In this document: piece by piece, positions 16,301 to 22,521 of the stretch | Layout: each line of letters begins with the position of its first letter | How positions within the stretch are numbered: position 1 is the stretch's first letter | DNA from: Bacteroidota bacterium | GTDB taxonomy: Bacteria > Bacteroidota > Ignavibacteria > SZUA-365 | NCBI GenBank assembly: GCA_003246455.1 | Contig: QKAF01000010.1 | Location: 1 to 33,603 of the forward strand | Direction: 5' to 3' | DNA length: 33,603 nucleotides | Notes under the pieces: generated by a model | Seen by the model: only the letters and a program-made list of their open reading frames with translations | Database searches by the model: none | What the model was told of the DNA's origin: nothing | Translations under genes and position numbers: made by a program

Positions 16301-16623
16301 TCGACAGCATGTGCTGGCTCGAGCAGCGGCTGATCAACGCGTCTGCGCTCTGGGGAACGCTTGGGAAAAATGCGCCGAATCCCAGTACCGGGCAGACGTC
16401 GTTCACGTACTCGCTGACCGCGGATCGCACCGTCCGGCTCGCGCTGTACGATATGCACGGACGCCTGCTGCGGGTCCTCCGCGAGGGACCGGAAACCGCA
16501 GGCGGACATGCCGCGGTCATCGACACGCGCGGTCTCGCCGCCGGCGCGTACGTCTTCAGACTCGAATCCGCCGCCGGCGTGCTCAGCCGTGTGCTTCTCG
16601 TCAGCAGTCAGAAGGAGAACTAG
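13399..16623 (+). CDS. Secreted protein with two vWA domains and T9SS sorting domain
   Basis: 1074 residues. Signal peptide about 1-25 (MHGKSLSVVFLMFVTLAAGI). Order: an Ig-like choice-of-anchor-D type segment (DFDTVFCGSSRCLEVVFRNS); a first vWA domain with MIDAS-like DGSDT (128-132); a second Ig-like segment (FPTTLAGDTARETVWIHNVG); a third; a second vWA domain with DGSSA (528-532), where the last MIDAS serine is Ala; another Ig-like segment (ACTEFTVKNSGDVPLEI); a cohesin-like beta domain (about 830-950, RQLTFRIAYDPSLLYPDEE); and a type A sorting domain (APNPSTGQTSFTYSL, LALYDMHGRLL, GLAAGAYVFRLES). vWA domains bind protein ligands through a metal ion, so this is a likely surface adhesin or matrix-binding protein. 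Followed 2 nt later by an outer-membrane barrel gene that may act with it. Confidence 0.92.
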   Translation: MHGKSLSVVFLMFVTLAAGIVPLHGQSRGPLLEITPAPVDFDTVFCGSSRCLEVVFRNSGDTALTIQSLDQLESPFSGGLATPATLLPGETLKGSWCYTPTRVLTRDSISVELISDNRIPYSFGLLVDGSDTMLDAFPGAPSAIAAAHDALTGFVATMMEDGSPQHEGAVFAYSTSSQFRLLRGLSEQRALVEGAIPGTASGAHACVWAGMDRSISLLQSARHRRVLIVINGSSDAGIGNCGPYSSPGITNAAQAADMIVYSISLNGALTTELGEISAATGGLHFDAASTAELGQAIHDIMLHMQRAIRQSIVVRGEVVSPSLAFTPASVLFPTTLAGDTARETVWIHNVGTSPMETGAISSVTGEFSFSFTPRQLMPGDSLPAVASFFPTTQGYQIAHYTVDINGCDPNVPQVSLRGLSYMPVNPTPGPVFSQGDPVIDYGDKPCQEYSELAVPLRNVGNVPMQAFFPIIQSMNLDPPSESQWNVGAGSESSIDLMLRGGRRPGPDSATVMVSVLTRLSTSTMVVIDGSSALRMPWLDIDGTGASRLIIGTLMSSLSSTPELDDRMGVLSASMNGTQTLMPMTNDRGALAQLLPAAGNSDTTALLAAIGQALDTLAQYDGYRRLVIFSAGSTDLSSVSGTPTVDAITQRVIATGARVLLLSIDQRPLSDSLLAFATEFGGSHAPVISPTMLLQIMDMVSNEALDTIRAAWNLRWTNISAKIGVSPADALVEDSHVDEAACTEFTVKNSGDVPLEITTVDSESGGVTCASSLPISIPVNDSAALVLCSTPSQLGPWTAEATIRSSDCSNPMMTVRLHGEATDSNTVTLSGDYVVRPGGMVSLPLHLDHALPSVYDVRQLTFRIAYDPSLLYPDEETPLTFPEGGTAPHAVMVTQDYDAESGLARTAYSLATQPGDPPLTFGLPNTPILTLRLRSFLGRVTRTDVTLQSAAFPGNKVALGYRGTASVRLDSMCWLEQRLINASALWGTLGKNAPNPSTGQTSFTYSLTADRTVRLALYDMHGRLLRVLREGPETAGGHAAVIDTRGLAAGAYVFRLESAAGVLSRVLLVSSQKEN

Positions 16624-16625
16624 CC

Positions 16626-17402
16626 ATGAACGCCACTCGACGCACTCTTCGCACCGTTTTCATCGGCGCCGCGCTCCTGCTGCTCATCGGATCTCCCCTG
16701 CAGACTGCTTTCGCGCAGGACACGCCGCCGGCCGCCCGGGCGCCGTGGTATTTCGGCATCTCCGCGGGCGTGTTCTACGGCGTGCACAGCGGCGGGTTTT
16801 CTTTCCCGGGCGACTGCGATGCCTGCGGCGTTTACGACGAGGCCAGTGGAATCGGTTCGGCGCTCGACCTGCGGCTGAGCATCCCGGTCACTCCCTGGTT
16901 GCGGATCGAGCCCCGCCTGTTCGGAGAGTGTCATGTCGGAGATTTCACCAGCGATCCGATACAGACCGAGATCATCGGGAAGGACATGAAGCCGCAGACC
17001 CTCCTGCTCGAGGACGATTTCAGTTATACTCTCAGGCTGATCGGTCTCGATCTTATGGCGAGCGTGCAGATCGGGAAGACCGGCCTCGCCGTGCTCGCCG
17101 GTCCGGCCATCGGTTTTCGCGTGACCGAAAGCGCGTCGGTGAACGAACGCATCCTCTCTCCTGACGGGGCGCTGTTCACCGACGGCACCCGGGAGCATGT
17201 CGTATTCGACGAGGACGTCTCGCGTGCGCGGAGCATGCATGCCGGGATCCGCGCCGGTGTCGGATATACCCTTCCGCTCGGCAGCGACCTTGCACTCGGA
17301 ATCGAGGCGACCTGGCTGCTGCCGCTGCAGACCGTGGGTGAAGACGATGACTGGAAAACCGCGGGCGCGCGCGGGCTGGTTTCGCTCCTGTTCGTTCTCT
17401 AG
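16626..17402 (+). CDS. Outer-membrane beta-barrel protein
   Basis: 258 residues. AAGGAG in the end of the preceding gene serves the ATG two bases after its stop, so the pair is cotranscribed. Signal peptide about 1-30 (IGAALLLLIGSPLQTAFAQ). The mature part alternates beta strands: WYFGISAGVFYGVHSGGFSF, ALDLRLSIPVTPWLRIEPRLF, YTLRLIGLDLMASVQI, LAVLAGPAIGFRVTES, MHAGIRAGVGYTLPLG, LALGIEATWLLPL, and ends in the aromatic/hydrophobic LVSLLFVL typical of BamA-recognised C-termini (last residue Leu rather than Phe). A CDACG loop near residue 63 has two cysteines. Similar barrels in this phylum are annotated as porin-family or PorT-like proteins. A role in anchoring or displaying the adjacent vWA protein is inferred only from gene order. 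Confidence 0.88.
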   Translation: MNATRRTLRTVFIGAALLLLIGSPLQTAFAQDTPPAARAPWYFGISAGVFYGVHSGGFSFPGDCDACGVYDEASGIGSALDLRLSIPVTPWLRIEPRLFGECHVGDFTSDPIQTEIIGKDMKPQTLLLEDDFSYTLRLIGLDLMASVQIGKTGLAVLAGPAIGFRVTESASVNERILSPDGALFTDGTREHVVFDEDVSRARSMHAGIRAGVGYTLPLGSDLALGIEATWLLPLQTVGEDDDWKTAGARGLVSLLFVL

Positions 17403-17428
17403 CGTGCATCGGAAGTGACCGCGTGACA

Positions 17429-17460
17429 TTTGCGTCGTGCCGGAGGTCTGCGTATTCTGC
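17429..17460 (+). promoter_or_regulatory. Weak promoter-like site before the SDR gene
   Basis: TTTG (17429-17432), 20 nt, then TATTCTGC (17453-17460). The spacing matches the other Bacteroidota-type sites but the -7 box keeps only TA and partial T content. Confidence 0.3.
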
Positions 17461-17494
17461 CGGTCGGTATTTCTGACACAGACAGCACATTCTC

Positions 17495-18262
17495 ATGAGC
17501 AATCTCTTCTCCGTTGATGGCAAGCGCGCGCTGGTGACCGGGGGAACCCGGGGCATCGGACGCGCCATCTGTGATCTCTTCCTCGCACAGGGCGCATCCC
17601 TCCTGGTGGTGGCGCGCACCGAGGAAGAACTCGACATTCGTCTGAACGACTGGCGGCAGAGCGGCGGTACGGTCGATGGCATCGTGGCCGACGTCAGTAC
17701 GTCCGAAGGCCGCTGGCATGTCATCCACAGCGTTCGCGGGCACTGGGACCGCCTCGACATCTTCGTCAACTGCGCCGGGACCAACATCCGACGGAAGAGC
17801 GTGGATTACAGCATCGAGGAGTTTCGCCAGATCATCGACACGAACGCGACCGCGGCGTTCGAACTCTCGCGGCATCTCCACGGGCTGCTCCGGGCGTCGA
17901 AGGACGCCGCCGTGGTGTTCATCGGATCCACCGCCGGACTCTCCACCGTCCCCACGGGCGCACCTTACGCGATGAGCAAAGCGGCGCTCGATCAGCTCAC
18001 GCGCTACCTGGCGGTGGAATGGGCCGGCGACGGCATCCGCGTCAACAGCGTCGCGCCGTGGTATATCCGCACCCCGCTCGTTGAGGGCGTGCTGTCGGAC
18101 AAGGCCTACTACGACAAGGTCATCGCACGAACGCCTCTCGGCCGAATCGGCGAACCCATCGAAGCCGCCGCGGCCACGGCGTTTCTCTGCGCGCGCGGCG
18201 CCTCGTTCATCACCGGGCAGACCATCGCCGTCGACGGCGGATTCCTCGCAAAAGGAATGTGA
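17495..18262 (+). CDS. Tropinone-reductase-like short-chain dehydrogenase (SDR)
   Basis: 255 residues, standard classical SDR length, cytosolic. The Rossmann nucleotide site is TGGTRGIG (15-22); the structural motif is NCAGTN; the catalytic triad is Ser145 (IGSTAGL), Tyr158 and Lys162 (PYAMSKAAL). The C-terminal part has RVNSVAPWYIRTPL and ITGQTIAVDGG, as in tropinone-reductase-like and 3-oxoacyl-ACP-reductase-like enzymes. Arg19 after the second glycine region and RTEEEL after strand two suggest NADP(H). Tropinone-reductase-like members act on many small ketones, so the substrate cannot be named. No clear ribosome site precedes the ATG. It stands alone between the barrel gene and a terminator. 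Confidence 0.93.
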   Translation: MSNLFSVDGKRALVTGGTRGIGRAICDLFLAQGASLLVVARTEEELDIRLNDWRQSGGTVDGIVADVSTSEGRWHVIHSVRGHWDRLDIFVNCAGTNIRRKSVDYSIEEFRQIIDTNATAAFELSRHLHGLLRASKDAAVVFIGSTAGLSTVPTGAPYAMSKAALDQLTRYLAVEWAGDGIRVNSVAPWYIRTPLVEGVLSDKAYYDKVIARTPLGRIGEPIEAAAATAFLCARGASFITGQTIAVDGGFLAKGM

Positions 18263-18308
18263 CATCCGCCCGGTCGAAATAAGTGACGAACGGTATTTTT
18301 TTCACCGG

Positions 18309-18345
18309 AAGCGCAGGTCTTTTTTTTGAAACGCCTGCGCTTTTC
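18309..18345 (+). terminator. Terminator-like hairpin after the SDR gene
   Basis: AAGCGCAGG (18309-18317) pairs with CCTGCGCTT (18334-18342), a 9-bp stem with a 16-nt T-rich loop, followed by TTTTC. The loop contains the TTTG of the next gene's promoter. Confidence 0.6.
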
Positions 18346-18355
18346 AATATGTTTG
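18325..18355 (+). promoter_or_regulatory. Bacteroidota-type promoter for the L,D-transpeptidase gene
   Basis: TTTG (18325-18328), 19-nt spacer, TATGTTTG (18348-18355): an exact match to TTTG-N19-TAnnTTTG. Start near 18362, about 46 nt before the ATG. Confidence 0.7.
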
Positions 18356-18407
18356 AAGTACTGAACACTTTTTCGTGAACGTCCGCATGCTTGTTTGATA
18401 CATTGAC

Positions 18408-20255
18408 ATGCTCTTTCCCCGGCGCCTGACCCTTTCCCTTATCGCGGTTCCGTGCCTCCTGCTGGCCGGCTGCTCCCTGCTGCCGGAACAGAATGACACG
18501 GTCGAAGCCGCACCGCAGCCCGTGGTGCGAAGCATCGATACGGATGCGATCGCGCAGCAGGCCTCCCGGCTGTTCGCGATCACGCCGTTTCGCGAAACGC
18601 TGGTCCATGACGATACGCTGCTGCAGCAATACCGCGCGCGCGCATTCGCGCCGTACTGGGTGCACGAAGAGAGTTTCCCCTCGCGCGTCATCGCCCTGCT
18701 GCGCTTCCTGATGCGGGCGGACGAGCACGGTCTCGATCCGCAGTGGTATCACGTGTCCGCGCTGCAGGCGCTGCTCGACGGCGTGCTCACCGACGGCCGG
18801 AGCGACAGCGACCACAGCGGCGCGCTTGCCCGCATCGACCTGCTGCTCACCGACGGACTGCTCTCCTACGCCAGTCATCTGCGCTACGGTGTGGTGGACC
18901 CGCGAAACCTCGACGCCGCGTATCATCTCCCGGTGCGCAGACCCGGGCTCCGTGAATTTCTCGAACCGCTCAACACCCCCGACATCATCGCGTTCCTCCG
19001 CAACATCCAGCCGGACAGCCGCCGCTACCGGAGGCTGAAGGCCGCCTACGCCGGCTTCCGCGACATCAAGCGCCTCTATCGCTGGCCGCGCATTCCGGAA
19101 CTGACGGTAAAAACCGTTGAGGTCGGCGACACGTCCTCCGTCGTCCCGTCCCTCACGCAGCGGCTGATGCTCACCGGCGAACTCTTCACCTCGTTCGAAG
19201 CCCCGATGCGGGGAACGGTGCAGATCGTCGATCTCGCGCTCCACGCATTCGAACTCGACAGTCTCCGGCTGCGGACCCTCGGCCCCTTCTCCTACGACAG
19301 CACGCTGGCGAAAGCCGTGATGCGCTATCAGCAGCGGCACGGACTGCTGGTCGACGGAGTCATCGGCAGCCGCACGGTCGGACGGCTGAATCTCGGCATC
19401 GACGCCTACACCGACCAGATCCGCGTCAATCTCGAGCGCTTCCGCTGGATGCGCTATCCCGACCGCGGGCGCTACGTGATCGTCAATATTCCCGAGTACT
19501 GGCTTTACGCCTACGACGGGGGAATGGTGCAGACGACGATGGCCGTCTGTGTCGGCGGACCCCGTCCCGCGGGATATGCCGCGCAGTACGAGCTGTTCCG
19601 TCGCACCGGGCAGCGCCGGTACGAACCGAAGAACCACGAAACCCCGCAGATCACCGGCGAATTCACCCACTGCATCCTCAATCCGTTCTGGAACGTACCG
19701 TGGAGCATCGCCGCCCGGGAAATCTACGTCTCCGCGAAAAAGGACAGCACTTACCTGCGCAAGGGGCGCTACAAGGTGTATTATCGCGATTCGCTGGTCG
19801 ATGCGAGCAAGATCAACTGGGCGGAGCACAATCCCTACAAGATGCCGTTCAAATTCAAACAGGATCCGGGTGCGGGCAACGCACTGGGCGCGATCAAGTT
19901 CATGTTCCAGAATGATTTCAGCATCTACCTGCACGACACTCCGCAGCAGTGGGCGTTCAAGCGCGCCGTTCGCGCGGTGAGCCATGGATGCGTGCGGATT
20001 CAGGAACCGATGGATTTCGCGCGCTTCCTGCTCGAAGGAACCCCGCAGTGGGACGTCGCGCGGCTGCAGTCCGCGATCTGGAGCGGCGCGCGCAGCAAGC
20101 CGGTGTTCCTGAAGAAGCGCACCCCGCTCTTCATCGACTACTATACCTCCTGGGTCGACAGCACGGGCGTGCTGCAGTTCCGCGACGACATCTATCGCAA
20201 GGATGCCTCGGTGATGCGCGCGTTCCGGCGCCTCACGCGGCGATCCGGAGCCTAG
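18408..20255 (+). CDS. YcbB-like murein L,D-transpeptidase lipoprotein
   Basis: 615 residues, the length of the YcbB/LdtD group. Lipoprotein signal with lipobox LAGC (Cys22). An N-terminal scaffold region (about 60-240, for example LRFLMRADEHGLDPQWYH and YASHLRYGVVDP) is followed by a peptidoglycan-binding helix bundle (VMRYQQRHGLLVDGVIGSRTVGRLN) and the YkuD catalytic domain (about 360-540). The catalytic motif is SHGC (525-528) with an upstream His in YLHDTPQ; Cys528 is the nucleophile. It makes 3-3 cross-links between meso-DAP residues or attaches proteins to peptidoglycan, and such enzymes escape most beta-lactams. Anchored to a membrane in the periplasm. The following iron-sulfur gene begins 7 nt after its stop, so the two share a transcript, though no functional link is obvious. 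Confidence 0.95.
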   Translation: MLFPRRLTLSLIAVPCLLLAGCSLLPEQNDTVEAAPQPVVRSIDTDAIAQQASRLFAITPFRETLVHDDTLLQQYRARAFAPYWVHEESFPSRVIALLRFLMRADEHGLDPQWYHVSALQALLDGVLTDGRSDSDHSGALARIDLLLTDGLLSYASHLRYGVVDPRNLDAAYHLPVRRPGLREFLEPLNTPDIIAFLRNIQPDSRRYRRLKAAYAGFRDIKRLYRWPRIPELTVKTVEVGDTSSVVPSLTQRLMLTGELFTSFEAPMRGTVQIVDLALHAFELDSLRLRTLGPFSYDSTLAKAVMRYQQRHGLLVDGVIGSRTVGRLNLGIDAYTDQIRVNLERFRWMRYPDRGRYVIVNIPEYWLYAYDGGMVQTTMAVCVGGPRPAGYAAQYELFRRTGQRRYEPKNHETPQITGEFTHCILNPFWNVPWSIAAREIYVSAKKDSTYLRKGRYKVYYRDSLVDASKINWAEHNPYKMPFKFKQDPGAGNALGAIKFMFQNDFSIYLHDTPQQWAFKRAVRAVSHGCVRIQEPMDFARFLLEGTPQWDVARLQSAIWSGARSKPVFLKKRTPLFIDYYTSWVDSTGVLQFRDDIYRKDASVMRAFRRLTRRSGA

Positions 20256-20262
20256 GGCGCCG

Positions 20263-21381
20263 ATGCCGCGGCCGAAATACCTCCGCACGCGGCCGTCCGG
20301 CCGCATCGACGAACGCGATACCGTTTTTTCACGACGAAAACTTGCTGAAGGGAGCGAACGCGCGCGCGCGTACTATGCGGCGCATCCGGAGCGGGAGGAT
20401 GCCGACCGGCAGTTCCGCGAAGCTCCGGGTCTTCTCGATCCCCGCGCCGCCCTCGCGCATCCGCTGATGTTTCCCGCCTGCGACGCCACCTTCGACACGG
20501 TGGAGCTGCTGCACGCGGCCGTGGACGGAGACGCGGCGCCGTCCCGAATCGACGTCTCCCCCGAAGTGCTGACGGAATTTCTCCGAGGATGGCTGCGCCT
20601 GCTCGGCGCGCACAGCGTCGGCGTGACGGCCCTGCGAGACGAACACTGCTATTCGCACGCAGGCCGGGGAGACAGCTACGGGAAGGCCATCGTCCCTCGC
20701 CACGCCTTCGCCCTCGCCTTCACGGTAGAGATGGACCATGCGATGGTCGCCAGCGCGCCGGCCGGCACCATCACCATGGAATCCTCGCAGGAGTACCTCC
20801 GTTCGGGCGCGATCGCGGTGCAGACCGCCGCTTTCCTCCGCCGTCTCGGCTGGCCGGCCCGCGCGCATATCGACGGGAAGTACGAAGTCGTGTGTCCCCT
20901 CGTCGCACGGGATGCGGGCCTCGGGGAGATCGGCCGCATGGGCCTGCTGATGACACCGCGGCTCGGACCGCGTGTGCGCATCGCGGTGGTCACCACCGAC
21001 GCCCCGCTCCTCCCCGGCAGCGAGACGCACGATGAAACCGTGCTGGACTTCTGCGCCCGCTGCCGGAAATGCGCGGACGCCTGTCCGGGCAAGGCCATAC
21101 CCGGCGGTCCCCGCATCGATGCCAACGGACTCGCGCGATGGCAGATCGACAGCGACGCCTGCTTCCTGGTATGGAACCGGCTCGGGACGGACTGCGGCCG
21201 CTGTGTCGCGGTATGTCCCTACTCCCACCCCGACTCCCCGCTGCACAATCTCGTCCGACGAGGAATCCGGAATTCCTCCCTTTTCCGCCGTGCCGCCATC
21301 CGGCTCGACGATCTCTGGTACGGGCGCACGCCGCCACCGAATCCCCTTCCCGCCTGGATTCCCCCGCCCTCGAAGCCTTGA
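20263..21381 (+). CDS. Reductive-dehalogenase/QueG-like 4Fe-4S protein
   Basis: 372 residues without TAT signal or membrane segment, so cytosolic. The C-terminal part has two [4Fe-4S] motifs: CARCRKCADACP (264-275) and C...CGRCVAVCPY (about 304-320). Before them, DAGLGEIGRMGLLMTPRLGP and RIAVVTTDAPL match the region shared by reductive dehalogenases (RdhA) and epoxyqueuosine reductase (QueG), both corrinoid-dependent. Its order and the D-x-x-W-F-free spacing look closer to RdhA than QueG, but it is shorter than secreted RdhA enzymes and lacks their RR signal. Cobalamin binding in this family needs no fixed motif, so it is inferred only. GGAG near the ATG lies in the end of the L,D-transpeptidase gene, 7 nt upstream. 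Probable redox enzyme; organohalide substrate is not supported by the context. Confidence 0.85.
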   Translation: MPRPKYLRTRPSGRIDERDTVFSRRKLAEGSERARAYYAAHPEREDADRQFREAPGLLDPRAALAHPLMFPACDATFDTVELLHAAVDGDAAPSRIDVSPEVLTEFLRGWLRLLGAHSVGVTALRDEHCYSHAGRGDSYGKAIVPRHAFALAFTVEMDHAMVASAPAGTITMESSQEYLRSGAIAVQTAAFLRRLGWPARAHIDGKYEVVCPLVARDAGLGEIGRMGLLMTPRLGPRVRIAVVTTDAPLLPGSETHDETVLDFCARCRKCADACPGKAIPGGPRIDANGLARWQIDSDACFLVWNRLGTDCGRCVAVCPYSHPDSPLHNLVRRGIRNSSLFRRAAIRLDDLWYGRTPPPNPLPAWIPPPSKP

Positions 21382-21406
21382 CATTCCCCTGGCGATTTAT
21401 TATTTA
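21378..21406 (+). promoter_or_regulatory. Possible promoter of the cytochrome gene
   Basis: TTGACA (21378-21383) overlaps the stop of the preceding gene; 17 nt later is TATTTA (21401-21406). The -35 is perfect, the -10 poor. The leader to the ATG at 21539 would be about 125 nt; the rest of this gap shows a short dyad (GGATGTCCTGCGGAC) only. Confidence 0.3.
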
Positions 21407-21538
21407 GAAAAAGTCTGCCTAAGAATAACGAAACTTCATCATGTCTTTTGCGTAAGCCGGATGTCCTGCGGACGTCGGGGTAATGCGCCCGCATGGACGT
21501 CACCATTATCTGTCTCAAACTCATGAAAGGAAGCCGCA

Positions 21539-22516
21539 ATGAAAATTGCGCAGAAGATATTGATTGGACTGGTCATTGTTGCAGCCGTGATTGTCGGAGG
21601 CGGTTACCTCTGGCTGCACGCGGCCTTTCCGAAAGTCAGCGACGCACCTGACATCACCGTGGAGCGCACGCCGGAGCGCGTGGCACGCGGCGAATATCTT
21701 GCACAGCATGTGACGGGATGCATCGACTGCCACTCCACGCGCGACTTCACGCGATTCGCCGGACCGATCGTCGCCGGAACGCTGGGGAAAGGCGGGGAAC
21801 GTTTCGGGGAGGAAATGGGCCTGCCCGGGACCTTCTATGCACCGAACATCACGCCGTACCATCTCAAGGACTGGACGGACGGCGAACTGTATCGCGCGAT
21901 CGTGTCCGGCGTGAGCAGGGACGGACGGCCGCTGTTCCCGATCATGCCGTACCCGAGTTTCGGGAAAATGGATAAGGAAGATATCTACGCGATCATCGCG
22001 TACATCCGCTCCCTGGAACCGATCGAGAGCACGGCTCCCGAATCATCGGCGAGCTTCCCGATGAATCTCATCATGCGCACCATCCCGGCCGATCCGGCAC
22101 ACCTGCGCCGCCCCTCCCCGTCGGACAAGATCGCTTACGGGAAATACATGATCACCGCCGCGGGCTGCGCCGACTGCCACACCCGGATGGAAAAGGGCGA
22201 GCCCCTGCCGGGGATGGATTATGCCGGCGGCTTCGCGTTCCCGCTTCCCAGCGGCATGCTGCATTCGGCGAATATCACGCCCGACGCAGAAACGGGAATC
22301 GGCAGCTGGAGCGAAGACATGTTCGTGCAGCGTTTCCGCGCCTACACCGATTCGATGTTCATCGAACCGCAGCTCGGTCCCTCGGATTTCAACACCATCA
22401 TGCCCTGGCGGCTTCTCGCTTCCATGCATGAGGAGGACCTTCGCGCGATCTACGCATACCTGCGTACGGTCAAGCCGGTGAAGAACCAGGTCGAACGGTT
22501 CATTCCCGCGAAATAA
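21539..22516 (+). CDS. Membrane-anchored diheme cytochrome c
   Basis: 325 residues; AAAGGA lies 7-8 nt before the ATG. One N-terminal membrane helix (about 5-27, LIGLVIVAAVIVGGGYLWL) anchors two class I cytochrome c domains facing the periplasm. Heme motifs are CIDCH (61-65) and CADCH (210-214). Each domain shows the APNITP/SANITP motif and a downstream Met candidate ligand (IMPYPSF; IMPWRLL). This two-domain arrangement resembles cytochrome subunits of alcohol/aldehyde dehydrogenases and other periplasmic electron carriers. No oxidase or dehydrogenase partner is adjacent. It ends 5 bp from the stop of the convergent large gene. Probably monocistronic. Function as an electron carrier is solid; its donor and acceptor are unknown. 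Confidence 0.93.
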   Translation: MKIAQKILIGLVIVAAVIVGGGYLWLHAAFPKVSDAPDITVERTPERVARGEYLAQHVTGCIDCHSTRDFTRFAGPIVAGTLGKGGERFGEEMGLPGTFYAPNITPYHLKDWTDGELYRAIVSGVSRDGRPLFPIMPYPSFGKMDKEDIYAIIAYIRSLEPIESTAPESSASFPMNLIMRTIPADPAHLRRPSPSDKIAYGKYMITAAGCADCHTRMEKGEPLPGMDYAGGFAFPLPSGMLHSANITPDAETGIGSWSEDMFVQRFRAYTDSMFIEPQLGPSDFNTIMPWRLLASMHEEDLRAIYAYLRTVKPVKNQVERFIPAK

Positions 22517-22521
22517 CGCCC

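Noticed and set aside
15756..16625. Upstream in-frame extension of the barrel gene to 15756
   Set aside because: The extension is Arg/Pro-rich and overlaps the vWA gene; the ATG at 16626 has a ribosome site and begins the signal peptide.
18210..20306. Minus-strand open frame of 698 codons
   Set aside because: Antisense to the L,D-transpeptidase gene, whose catalytic SHGC motif is intact.
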